NCBI RefSeq assembly: GCF_004210375.1
Contig: NC_134834.1
Location: forward strand, 96,910,170-96,974,169
DNA length: 64,000 nucleotides
From: Tachypleus tridentatus
Lineage: Eukaryota; Arthropoda; Merostomata; Xiphosura; Limulidae
Reading direction: 5' to 3'
Made by a program: the position numbers and the translations under genes. Below, in pieces: positions 37,931 to 50,514 of the stretch (within the stretch, counting starts at the first letter, position 1; every line of letters begins with the position of its first letter). The notes beneath the pieces were generated by a model that ran no database searches, was not told where the DNA came from, and was given only the letters and a program-made list of their open reading frames with translations.

Positions 37931-40177
37931 GTTTGTAAAAAGTACAGAGATGTTATTTCAATTTTATAAATTATTATAATTTTTCTTTGTGTTGTATCAG
38001 TTTCTCTCACACGCACAAAGAATCTGTAGCACTATTAAATTTTAAAAAATATCTTATTTCAGTATCCACTTTTCTATTGTTCGATCCAAATCTTCAGAAT
38101 AAATATTACTTTAGCTCATGGCTTTCAAGGGGTTGGACCACGATGCTTTAGTTCACTCAAGACTGTTTCAACATAAAGTGTAGCATTGTAATACTAATAA
38201 CCTGCATTTAATTGTGATTTTAATATACTACTTCTGAGAGCTGATGCTGAAACACCTGTTAAACATGATTCAACTTGAAGGGTAATGTGTGAAAGTTTGT
38301 TTGCTTGTTATAAAGCAGAAGGCTACAAAATAGACTAAGAGTGATCTGAACATGTAGGTTTTCCAGCATCTACACTTACCCTTGAACTACATAGGGTATC
38401 TATGATAGATAATGAGGTGAAACATCAGTGAAATTGAACAAAAGGTTGAGAAATATAGATCTCTACCTAAAATACACTGATTATTTTTAAATATGCTATT
38501 GGAAATATCGAATGTAAATAATAAATGTTAATCACGTGTTTCATAAGAAAATGTTTTCCATAATAATTTAGTGTATTTATATATTCATTTTTCTACCACG
38601 ATACAAAATTTTCGGTTAATATTTACACTAGGTTTTGCATTCTCTTCTAGAACTTCCTTATAAAGTTTCATATATTAAACACGTGTATACCTAAGGTAAA
38701 AGTACTGTAATTGAGATTGAACTTTTCAACAAACACGTTTCACTAGTCAGTGTACCAGTTGTTCCTTCATCCTATTGGCAGAATAAGATACTTCCATTTC
38801 ATCTCTCGTTGTGTTTATTCTGCCAAATGTAAATATTCACATCTTGTAACGATAATCCAGACATGAGTAGAATTTTATTGTACATTGTCTTCATAGCCCT
38901 AGTAACATACTTATTCGTCAGATCTGCAAGAGATCTTCTGGAATATTGTCTTCTGTTAGGACATGTAAATAAATTTATTCCTAACAAGTTTTGATATAAA
39001 TATTTCTCTTCATGATGGTAGAATAATCGCTGTCCCAACTTTCAGTGGATATGTTATTATGGATTATTTGGTAAAAGTAAATGAGTAGTACAGTTTTTAT
39101 ATTGATATATGAAATGGATTTATTACTTAACACTTTTAACAGCCTACTCTAACCTGTATTTGTAAACTTAAGTACATAAACAGCATATTAACAGAATTAT
39201 ATTTCTTGTGGAATAATAAAAGGTTCAATAATTATGTTAAAAAATAAGTTTCTTTTTCTATTTGTTTTTTAGAGGGGCAATACAATAAGGAAGAAATAAT
39301 TATCTTCAATTATGTTTATCACGTGAATTTAATATATTGCTGTTCAAGGATGAATCAATATTTATTTCCAAGATATATTTTCAACAGTAAAACAAAAGAA
39401 AACAGTAAATACTTTATGCATTACATATAAAATTCTCCACAGTCAAAGTTCAATATATTACTAAGACCTGTCTTATATCATCTTTGTTCTTGATTGTCTT
39501 TCAAGTTGTAATATTCGGATACAAAGTTACTTGTGAGCTATTATTTGTAGGTAGTTTTTTAGTCTGTAAACAGTTATGTAGCTAAAAAAGGATTTTACTA
39601 TTTGTAAGAGAAGCTTTCAAACACACTCATATTATTTAAGTACCTTAGATGTTAGAGATATCACACACATCTATGATCTAACTAGTATGATCACCTCTGA
39701 TGCTGTAAACAACAGAAAGTTTTGCACACTTTGTAACAACTGATATCATTAAAGTTATTAATTTCATGATTCAATATTGCAGTTGTGAACTATTGAAATT
39801 TCATGTTAATAAAAGAACTAATATAAAAGGTGTTTTAATATATATATTTATGTGCAATGATTGCTTTTACAAACAAACTGCTTATGAACTAGTATATTCT
39901 GTTGAGAATAAAATTACGCCGATCCCAAGGCTGGTAACTTTAAGAAACCTCTACTGCAGATTTATTTGATGGTGCAAATCGTAAAATTTTCTGATGTGAG
40001 ATTTCTCAACCAAACAGTTTAACGTTTCGTGCTTCAGAAACGTCAGATTTACTCGAAGCCACATCCGCTATTCATGTGACTAATCACTCTAATTTAGGCA
40101 TAATGTAGGAAAAACCATTCTATGGTTGGGAAAGCGACTGCCCAGGGACCCGGATGAATGAAACCTGGTTATGCCAC

Positions 40178-40398
40178 AAAACACCTTTACGTTACATCTA
40201 TGTTTAATAGTTAAAACACCTTTAGACTAATAGACTATATCTTTGTTTAATCATTAAACCATCTTCGGACTACATCTTTGTTTACTCAGGAAAACACCTT
40301 CAGACAACATCTTTGTTTAATCATAAAACCTCCTTTAGACTACTTCTTTCTTTGTTCGCGAAACCACCTTCAGACAACAATTTTGTTATTTCATAAAC
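40178..40398. repeat. Minisatellite, about 37-bp unit, copy 2
   Basis: It is the same six-unit array as at 11862, with small differences. Confidence 0.65.
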
Positions 40399-40838
40399 AA
40401 CATAGTTTTTGGCTTTTATTTGCATATAGAAACTTGATACGTCAAGAATGATCGAAATAATAGTTTCAGCAATAATTAACACATGCATTTAATACATATA
40501 GATTGTTCTATTTAGTACGTTCTTCAAAATGTTAAAAAGAGAGACAAAAAGAGAAACTCCTGATTGTAGGATACTTCTGTCTATACTCATTGACAACGTT
40601 CACTATTACGGTGTCAGTCACTTAAATATAATAAATTTTGGGTTCAGATAATTATAAAAAGCAGCCATAACGAAATCAACTTCTTATTAATCAAGCTTCA
40701 CTATGTATTTTGTCACGGAAGATATGTTGAGTTTCTTTAATATACATTTTATTCAATAAACCAACTTCCAAAATAAACGTTTCTTTATTTTATCAAGTGA
40801 TTTAACTCATCTGTAATGAACATTTTTGCTGTGTAAGA

Positions 40839-40900
40839 AAAGTTCAACATGACCTCTTCAACGAAACTTTATGAGGTTAAAAGAGGTCATGTTGAACTTT
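40839..40900. repeat. Perfect 20-bp inverted repeat (hairpin)
   Basis: AAAGTTCAACATGACCTCTT at 40839-40858 is followed after 22 bases by its exact complement at 40881-40900. The sister copies near 12525 and 50510 have a mismatch in the arms, so the palindrome is best kept here. Confidence 0.9.
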
Positions 40901-41860
40901 ACATTACATTTTGGAATCTTATTTCATACGAAAAATGCATATTTAGTTTTAATTCGTGTAAAAGACTTCGAATTCAAAACGACATTTGTAAAGGGAATGG
41001 TGTAAGTACAAATCATGTGACTGCCCATTCTGTGTTTGGAATTTTAGCTAATTTGAGAAACTGCGTCTCTATTGAGTAAGTACCGGAGCACCTGGATTCC
41101 ATGCCAAACAAAATAAACACATTCAACTACGACACGAAAATATCTGGAACCTGTTATTATGTTAAAGTAACAAGTGGTACACTGAATTATCGAAAGTGTA
41201 TTCGTTGGAAAGTCTTGAACTGTAACGAGGATTAAAGTCCTTGTATCCTAGGTAGACACGTGTTCTGTACATCAAACTTTATACGGAAGTTCTGGAACAG
41301 AACGTAAACCCTAATCTGAATACAAACCTAAAATTATGATTCGTAGCCTAAAAATTAAAAGGTCGCCGAGAATATAAAGCATCATCGAAATGTCATTCCT
41401 TACCACTACCAGTTGTATATTAATAACACCATACTTTACTTGGTTTCATTAGACTACTGACTCACTTCTCATACATTATCTTGTTGTATTTTATTTCAAA
41501 TAAGAATTTACATAAAAGGCTTAGAATTCAGAACGATATAGATAAAAGGAATGGTGACAATATTCTGTAGATGGAATTGTAGCTAATTCAATTGGTACTG
41601 TTCCTTTACATGAAGCACCAGAGAACATCATTTCCATACCTGGCAGAATAAACCCACCGATCGATAATATCGAAATATTTGTTGTAAGTTATTGTTTTAA
41701 AACAATGAATGGTACATTGGCTCATAAAGCATACTTGTTGGATGGAAAATTCTTTTCCATAGCTTCGGTATAAAGTTTAGTGTATAATCCACCGATCTAT
41801 GCACTAAACTTTATACCGCAGTTATGGAACAGAACACAAAGATTAACACGTTACAGGAAG
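40900..41860 (+). other. Two diverged coding-like segments in tandem, copy 2
   Basis: The first segment (about 40900-41310) and second segment (about 41485-41850) end in related sequence: AAACTTTATACGGAAGTTCT and AAACTTTATACCGCAGTTAT, 532 bases apart. Their plus-strand translations share spaced identities (SV.GI.AN, PE, P..IN, GTL). The first segment has one stop within a long frame, and the second is interrupted more often. I cannot name the family. Confidence 0.4.
41766..41818. repeat. Perfect 17-bp inverted repeat (hairpin)
   Basis: CGGTATAAAGTTTAGTG at 41766-41782 has its exact complement at 41802-41818 with a 19-base loop. In the sister copies (13327 and 51318) only 14 bases of the arms still match. 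Confidence 0.9.
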
Positions 41861-42400
41861 TGTAAAGCATTATCGAAAACATTTGATCATGAAGCACTTG
41901 TGCACAACATTTGTTCTACATACAGAATATGTCCAATAGCGTATTTAGAAAGCAATAGTGTGTTTGATACAAAACTACATTACAAAGGTTTCTGTAACAT
42001 TTCAATAATGTTTCATCTCACATATTTTCTTCGATTTCTTGGTAACTTTTTAATTACTTTTAACCACTGTTAATATTAAACACTACAAACGTTAGAATAA
42101 ACAATCTTTATATAATTCAACTTAAAATTAAACACACATCGTTAAATGTATAGTTTTCACTCCCTATATTTTTAACTGTTCAATTGAAATAATGATACTC
42201 GCAAACCTAGCATGGTAGTTTATACAAGTACAGAAGCAAGGTAAACACTTACAACAATTGCAGTTTATAAAAATATTATTAAACTACTTGTCGTTTGCAT
42301 ATGACAAACTACAGTTTTGTGGTGTAAGCACTTTTAGCTAAAGACATTAAATAGTAATGACATGTCATCGTATCAGTAGATTTCGTTGTATAAAGTTTGG

Positions 42401-42664
42401 TTTGAATTTCGCGCAAAGCTACACAAGGACACTTGTACCAGTCGTCCCTATTTTAATAGTGTAAGACTAGAGGTAAGGCAGCTAGTCTTCACTACCCACC
42501 GCCAACTCTGTGGGCTATTCTTTTACCAACGAACAATGGGATTGACGGAACATTATAACGCCCCCACGGCTGAAAGGGCGAGCATGTTTGGCGCGACGGG
42601 GATGCGAACCCGCGACCCTCGGATTACGAGTCGAACGCCTTAACACACTTGGCCATGCCGGGCC
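42401..42664 (-). mobile_element. SINE1, minus, forming the left edge of the copy D rearrangement
   Basis: Tail TTTGAATTTCGCGCAAAGCT is at the left and head GGCCATGCCGGGCC at the right. In the other two monomers the sequence after the head is spacer P (CCATGTCTAATTC). Here it is intron 3 of the chitin-binding gene, so the SINE end coincides with a rearrangement breakpoint. Confidence 0.88.
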
Positions 42665-44960
42665 TGTCTCCAAGTGCATTTTTTAAGAAACAAAGTTCTT
42701 TAAGAGCTTCACACACATTCAGGTCTCTATTACTTTTATTTAAAAAATATGTTTATTTAAATTTAACACATAAAACGTAATTCGGTACGAGATACGTGCC
42801 TTACCTTAGAATTTAGATACTTTAATAAGTTCAACTTTTGTTTCAGTTTTCAAATTACGATTTGAAAAATTGATTTGTTTGTGTTTCTCAATCTGTTTAT
42901 AAATATATTTTCGCCTTATTAGAAAGTAGTCCATATTTATTTAATACAAAACTAAGTATAGATAAAGTGTACTGTAATTTTATTCCAGAAATGAATGGGA
43001 ACATACGATTTTGACCAAACAAATTCACGTAAAAGTTTTTAAACGACTGCATTAATAGTGTTGTTAACACTGGAAACTGAAGACCTTTTTTTCTCCATCT
43101 AACAGGCAAAACGAGCTGCTTAGTTGTTTGAAGAAACAGGTCACAGATATGTCCACCTTCCGTCTCTACCCCACGGGTTTCTCGGAAACATAACTTCACC
43201 TTCTTGTTGCTTGCGTGCCCCATAATGGAATAGCACTAAGTTTACGGATTTACAACCCCAAAATCAGGAGTTCTATTCCCTTCTGTGGAGACAGTAGATA
43301 ACCCGATGTAGCTTTGTTATAAAATACACATACACAGTCCGCTCGCTGAATGGGTTATTAACACCAGTAAAGATGTCGATAGAAATGAAAAGATTGTTTA
43401 TTTCTGATTACTGTTTCTGGAGGCTTCGAAAAATGACGAATAAAGTTTCGTTGTGGATTTTTAGGTCTTCTACGGTGTTTTTCCTCAAGAGGTAGCAAAC
43501 CGTATTTTGTAAAACTAATATGTAAGTGTTTTATTCACTTGCACGTGCCCTCCACATGGACAGCAGTAAGTTTTCGGATTGCTAACGGTGAAATCAGTGG
43601 TTAGATTCTATCAGTACACATTGCAGGTAGGCTGCTATGGCTTTACTATAAAAAACACATACATAAATACGCTTATTAACTAGATGATGCATTTATGTGT
43701 ATTGATGTTAACCCGATTTAAACAATGTCTGTTATTCCACATAAATAATGGAGTAAAAGGGAGATTGCTTTCTAGATCAAAGACAAGAAGAAACAAACTA
43801 AGAAATAGGCTCGCATGAGAACCTTATACGTCCATAACGTGTAGTGCATGATGAAATCATTATTTTATTACATGAATTTGCTTGTTAATATTGTACGATG
43901 TGACCAGTTAAACACATTAGTAAATGTTAAGTTTATCGTCACCTTGTCAGTCTACGAGTGCAGTTTTTAGGAAACAAAGTTCTAAAACAGCTTCACACAC
44001 ATTCAGGTTTCTATTACTTTTATTTAAGAAATATGTTTATTTAAATTTAACACATCAAACGTAATTCGGTGCCAGATACGTGCCTTAGCTTGGAATTTAG
44101 ATACTATAGAAAGTTTAAATTTTGTTTCAGTTTTCAAATTACAATTTGAAAAATTGATTTGTTTGTGTTTCTCAACCTGTTTATAGATATACCTTTGCCT
44201 TATTAGAAAGTTGTCCATATTTATTTAATAAGAAAATAAGTATAGATAAAGTGTACTGTAATTCTATTTCAGAAATGTATGGGAACATACAATTTTCATT
44301 AAACAAATTCACGTAAAAGTTTTTAAACGACTGCATTAATAGTGTTGTTAACACTGGAAACTGAAGACCTTTTTTTCTACATCTAACAGGCAAAACGAGC
44401 TGCTTTTAAACTGCCAGACGGCGCGCAGCTTATTGTGGGCAATATAAACACAGATTTCTCGTGTGATGGGCTTGGATATGGCTATTATGCTGATGTGACT
44501 AACAAATGCCAGATATTCCACGTATGTGTGTCGTCGGTGTTGGATAATGGAGAGCAAATTGTTAATCAGTACAGCTTTTTCTGTGGTAATCAGACCGTTT
44601 TTAACCAACTGACTCTCACTTGTGCCATCCAAGAAGAAGCTATACCTTGTGCAAACGCTCCTGACTTTTACTCCGTCAATGACAACATAGGAATTGAGGA
44701 CGCACTTTTCTTGACTGAAGATGACGTACAGAGAGCAAATCAACTCATTGGTGGATATGGTTCTCGTGTACAGAAAAATTAAACTTAGAAAACATACAAG
44801 ATAATGATCAATTGACCAGCCTATGAATATTGTTTTCGGTATGCAACAAACAATTTCCTTTTTCATGTATAGCTTATAGAGTGGTTTAATGCAGGCATAG
44901 GTGATTCTGTGTTTTCTTTCTTAATTCAGTATTATTTCTACAGGAATAAAGCTAATAACC
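42665..44960 (+). pseudogene. Chitin-binding (CBM14) gene copy D: open last exon, no exons 1-3
   Basis: The last exon (44390-44782) is fully open for 130 codons, AKRAAFKLPDGAQLIVGNIN to VQKN, with all six domain cysteines, and AATAAA follows at 44945. However, no TATA box, exon 1, exon 2 or exon 3 lies upstream. Instead, SINE1 joins intron 3 at 42665. A first piece of intron 3 runs into the first ~17 bases of a last exon at 43117 and then jumps back to an earlier part of intron 3 (AGTTGTTTGAAG). The ~450 bases of 42665-43117 thus duplicate about 43945-44405. Copy D could only be expressed from a foreign promoter or by splicing onto upstream exons of copy C. It is a truncated copy, or a spare domain for gene conversion. 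Confidence 0.8.
43195..43340 (+). mobile_element. SINE2 in intron 3, copy D
   Basis: CTAAGTTTACGGATTTACAA with ATCAGGAGTTCTATTCCCTT and GATGTAGCTTTGTTATAAA is the same insertion as in the other copies. Confidence 0.6.
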
Positions 44961-45917
44961 CTGAGAACCAATTTATAATTTTTAACAACAGTATTTTTTT
45001 AGCATCGTATTGTCTTCTCAATAGCCGTTATTCCATACAAATGGTTAGAGTCTTTTATTATGCTCATCCATTTCAAATTTGTTTGTAAACATTATCACTA
45101 ATTTGTTTGTGAATTATCCAGTGTTAGTCCTCATGTGTTCTGTATTGACAGTTTACTTTTGTATGTATATGTATCGTATACTTACGTTTGTTATATGAAA
45201 TTGTGCAACTTTGAATTGAAACTTGACATCTCTATATATCCACACTTTCAATTTTTTTTGTTAAACACCTTTTCAAATGGGCAAGTTTACCTGGAAAAAA
45301 TTTAACAATATCAACGTCGATAAATATATTTAAAATATTTTCACACCACAAAAGGTTCTCCATACAACGACTTTTCTGTTTGTCTTAATATCAAATAACA
45401 CCATAAATTATGTTGTTCAAACTAAACTGGTCACAGGATCATAGATCAGCAACTTCAAGTAACGTGTAACCCGTATTAAACAATGATGAAAAATATATTG
45501 TTAAGATGTAATCACAAAATTCGATACCGATAAAAGAGGAATCTCATAAATATCTGAAATAACAAGTATTATAAAGAATAAAACTCAGTGTACAAGATAT
45601 ATTTATGGAAGTGTACGCACCACGAGGAAAGGAGTCCATTAAGTTCATACATATTGCCAAACGACTTTGAATTCAATTATTTACAAATTTATTAATATTT
45701 TCAGACTGCAGGTGGCGCTAAATGATTGAAAGTGAATGTAGACTTCTGGCAAAATGATTTTCTTCCGGCTCAAAATGTACATATGTTACTTCCTAAAATT
45801 AATAATAAACAAAGTATGTCCATTGTTAAATTAAGTACAACTTTGTTGTATGGTTAATTGGCATTCACAGGTATTGTTATATTGGCTTATAACATGAGTG
45901 AATCCCTATCTTTCTAC

Positions 45918-46182
45918 AGGGAAAGCGTGTTAAGACTCGTAATCTGAGGGTCGCGGGTTCGCATCCCCGTCGCGCCAAACATGCTCGCCCTTTCAGCCGT
46001 GGGGCGTTATAATGTGACGCTCAATCCCACTCTTCGTTTGTAAAGAGAGTAGCCCAAGAGTTGGCGGTGGGTGGTGATGACTAGCTGCCTTCCCTCTAGT
46101 CTTACACTGCTAAATTAGGGACCGCTAGCACAGATAGCCCTCGAGTAGCTTTGTGCGAAATTCAAAAAACAAAACAAACAAA
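45918..46182 (+). mobile_element. SINE1, plus, in spacer S copy 3
   Basis: It is the same insertion as 36246-36517, with a few bases missing in the head. Confidence 0.87.
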
Positions 46183-46192
46183 TATTCTACAA

Positions 46193-46316
46193 TGGTGCCT
46201 CCCGCTAGTACAGCGGTAAGTCTCCGGATTTACAACGCTAAAATCAGGGTTTCGATTCCCCTCGGTGGGCTCAGGAGATATGGCTTTGCTATAAGAAAAA
46301 ACACACAAACACACAG
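46193..46316 (+). mobile_element. SINE2, plus, in spacer S copy 3
   Basis: It is the same insertion as 36527-36657, directly after SINE1. Confidence 0.75.
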
Positions 46317-47386
46317 TGGCATATCAAACACAAGCAATACAGACCAGCTGGAGCTGAGCTTGATAAAAACTAAACCAAAATGGTACGTTTAACAAAATCC
46401 TTTAATTATCTGAAAGTTTTAATTTTTATCTGAAAGTTGGTACTAATGTTCCAACAAACAATATTTTATCTACTGATAAAAGAAGCATCAGTGTTCGTAC
46501 TTCATTTGATTTTTATAAAAATATAGCTACAACATATCGCCATTGAAGACACCAAGTGAAATGTGTAGTCCAACAGTGTACCAGAGTTCCACTTGAACAT
46601 TCTTTCAAGCTCATATTTAACAGCGCTCAAGTGGCATTCTGGCGTTCTTCAGTCCACAAAATGTTTGACCACGCATAAAAAAAAAATTTGATGTAAAACC
46701 GAATTTCAGAAATAAAGAAAAAAAATAAAATTATTAATGTCCTAAAACCTATCAGTTCCTGAAAGTTTTGTCATGAAGGCTATTCACAAGTTCATACCCG
46801 AAGGTTAATTCATTTGTAAGCCAACCAAAATTAAGATCATTCATGCAATCAATTCATGGCGTATTCATAGAACAGTTATTGGTAAAAAATCAGTTGGGTT
46901 AACAATTTCTAACATGTAGAAAAGCCAGTGCGTTTCGATAACATTACATTCCACCAATGGAATATATCCTGACATTATTGTTATTCTATCTACAGAAAGT
47001 ACAAAATTAAATGCATAAACAAGACATCTGTAAAAATATTTGTTGATTTCGTAATTATGAGTCTCCTTTGATTAAACAGGTTTGTTTTGCATTAAATGTT
47101 ACTGATATTAACAGAAAATAGCTACATTCATAATCGATTAAAGTTTAAATTGAATCCATATTTTATTTCATTAATAAATTTATGCCCTTGGTTTTAGACC
47201 AGGTAATCTCACACAACATTCTTACTTTGGGCATATTTTACAAACGTTCACTACAGTTATAAGGTTTCACGATGTCTTACACCTCCATCACTAAATACAT
47301 AATGATCAGACAGTAACTGAACTATTTATCAGGATAAATATGTTTGGGCTTTTATGACTCCTCCCATTTATTAAAGTGATAAAGTG

Positions 47387-47590
47387 TGACGTGACACACA
47401 TCCGCTTTTGCAAAGGTTAGATATATATATATATATGAAATGGATTTCACAGTTACAAATTAGAACACAATTTAAGACTAAAAAGACAGTTTGGATTTTT
47501 TATCCCCTCTGCCTCAATGCTGATTGGTTGAGTTAAACGAGCGATCTCGAGAACGTTACGCGTATACCCTTAGGTTCAGTCAGTTTAGAG
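47387..47590 (+). promoter_or_regulatory. Orphan promoter-like block in spacer, copy 4
   Basis: It has the same ordered elements as at 2611. Here it is followed at 47720 by a polypyrimidine tract and a TTTCAG acceptor-like site, then a short open stretch ending at 47836. Confidence 0.3.
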
Positions 47591-50514
47591 TTGGTAAAAA
47601 GTACAGAGATATTATTTCAATTTTATAATTTATTATAGTTTTTCTTTGTGTTGTATCAGTTTCTCTCACACGCGCACAGAATCTGTAGTACTATTAAATT
47701 TTTAAAAAATATCTTATTTCAGTGTCCACTTTTCTATTGTCCGATCCAAATCTTCAGAATAAATATTACTTTAGCTCATGGGTTTCAAGGGGTTGGACCA
47801 CGATGCTTTAGTTCACTCAAGACTGTTTCAACATAAAGTGTAGCATTGTAATACTAATAACCTGCATTTAATTGTGATTTTAATATACTACTTCTGAGAG
47901 CTGATGCTGAAACACCTGTTAAACATGATTCAACTTGAAGGGTAATGTGTGAAAGTTTGTTTGCTTGTTATAAAGCAGAAGGCTACAAAATAGACTAAGA
48001 GTGATCTGAACATGTAGGTTTTCCAGCATCTACACTTACCCATGAACTACATAGGGTATCTATGATAGATAATGAGGTGAAACATCAGTGAAATTGAACA
48101 AAAGGTTGAGAAATATAGATTTCTACCTAAAATACACTGATTATTTTCTAATATGATATTGGAAATATCGAATGTAAATAATAAATGTTTTAATCACGTG
48201 TTTCATAAGAAAATGTTTTCCATAATAAGTCTGTGTATTTATATATTCATTTTTCTACCACGATACAAAATTATCGGTTGATATTCAGACTAGGTTTTGC
48301 ATTCTCTTCTAGAACTTTCGTATCAAGTTTCATTTATTAAACTCGTGTCTACCTAAGGTAAAAGTACTTTAATTCTCTGTCTTTAATTCAGATTGAACTT
48401 GTCAACACACACGTTTCACTAGTCAGTGTACCAGTTGTTCCTTCATCGTATTGGCAGATTAGAGATACTTCCATTTCATCTCTCGTTGTGTTTATTCTGC
48501 CAAATGTAAATATTCACATCTTGTAACGATAATCCAGACATGACTAGAATTTTATTGTACATTGTCTTCATAGCCCTAGTAACATACTTATTCGTCAGAT
48601 CTGCAAGAGATCTTCTGGAATATTGTCTTCTGTTAGGACATGTAAATAAATTTATTCCTAACAAGTTTTGATATAAATATTTCTCTTCATGATGGTAGAA
48701 TAATCGCTGTCCCAACTTTCAGTGGATATGTTATTATGGATTATTTGGTAAAAGTAAATGAGTAGTACAGTTTTTACATTGATATATGAAATGGATTTAT
48801 TACTTAACACTTTTAACAGCGTACTCTAACCTGTATTTGTAAACTTAAGTACATAAACAGCATATTAACAGAATTATATTTCTTGTGGAATAATAAAAGG
48901 TTCAATAATTATGTTAAAAAATAAGTTTCTTTTTCTATTTGTTTTTAGAGGGGCAATACAATAAAGAAGAAATAATTATCTTCAATAATGTTTATCACGT
49001 GAATTTAATATATTGCTGTTCAAGGATGAATCAATATTTATTTTCAAGATATATTTTCAACTGTAAAACAAAAGAAAACAGTAAATACTTTATGCATTAC
49101 ATATAAGAGTCTTCACAGTCAAAGTTCAATATATTACTAAGACCTGTCTTATATCATCTTTGTTCTTGCTGTTTTTCAAGTTGTAATATTCGGATACAAA
49201 GTTACTTGTGAGCTATTATTTGTAGGTAGTTTTAAGCCTGCAAACAGTTATGTAGCTAAAAAGAATTTTACTGTTTGTAAGAGAAGCTTAGAAACACACT
49301 CATATTATTTAAGTATTTAAGATGTTAGAGATATCACACACATCTATGGTCTAACTAGTATGATCACCTCTAAAGCTGTAAACAACAGAAAGTTTTGCAC
49401 ACTTTGTAAGAACTGATATCATTAAAGTTATTAATTTCATGATTCAATATTGCAGTTGTGAACTATTGAAATTTCATGTTAATAAAAGAACTAATATAAA
49501 AGGTGTTTTAATATATATATTTATATGCAATGATTGCTGTTACAAACAAACTGCTTATGAACTAGTATATTCTGTTGAGAATAAAATTACGCCGATCCCA
49601 AGGCTGGTAACTTTAAGAAACCTCTACTGCAGATTTAATTGATGGTGCAAATCGTAAAATTTTCTGATGTGAGATTTCTCAACCAAATAGTTTAACGTTT
49701 CGTGCTTCAGAAACGTCAGATTTACTCGAAGCCACACCGCTATCCATGTGACTAATCACTCTAATTTAGGTATAATGTAGGAAAACCATTCTATGGTTGG
49801 GAAAGCAACTGCCCAGGGACCAGGATGAATGAAACCTGGTTATGCCACAAAACACCTTTACGTTACATCTATGTTTAATAGTTAAAACACCTTTAGACTA
49901 ATAGACTATATCTTTGTTTAATCATTAAACCATCTTCGGACTACATCTTTGTTTACTCAGGAAAACACCTTCAGACAACATCTTTTTTTAATCATAAAAC
50001 CTCCTTTAGACTACTTCTTTCTTTGTTCGCGAAACCACCTTTAGACAACAATTTTGTTATTTCATAAACAACATAGTTTTTGGCTTTTATTTGCATATAG
50101 AAACTTGATACGTCAAGAATGATCGAAATAATAGTTTAAGCAATAACTAACATATGCATTTAATACATATAGATTGTTCTATTTAGTACGTTCTTCAAAA
50201 TGTTAAAAAGAGAGACAAAAAGAGAAACTCCTGATTGTAGGATACTTCTGTCTACACTCATTGACAACGTTCACTATTACGGTGTCAGTCACTTAAATAT
50301 AATAAATTTTGTCTTCAGATAATTATAAAAAGCAGCTATAACGAAATCAACTTCTTATTAATCAAGCTTCACTATGTATTTTGTCACGGAAGATATGTCG
50401 AGTTTATTTAATATACATTTTATTCAATAAACCAACTTCCAAAAATAAACGTTTCTTTATTTTATCAAGTGATTTAACTCATCTGTAATGAACATTTTTG
50501 CTGTGTAAGAAAAG

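Larger units (their letters stand above)
35290..42380. repeat. Spacer S, copy 2
   Basis: This is the best reference for the complete spacer without the LINE: at 42376-42380 a single GTAGA marks the site where the other two S copies carry the LINE. It contains SINE1 and SINE2, the promoter-like block, the minisatellite (about 40178-40398) and the coding-like pair (about 40840-41860). A 79-codon minus-strand frame (39038-38799) is kept in the third copy at 48715-48476 with one residue different, but it is not recognised. Confidence 0.85.
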
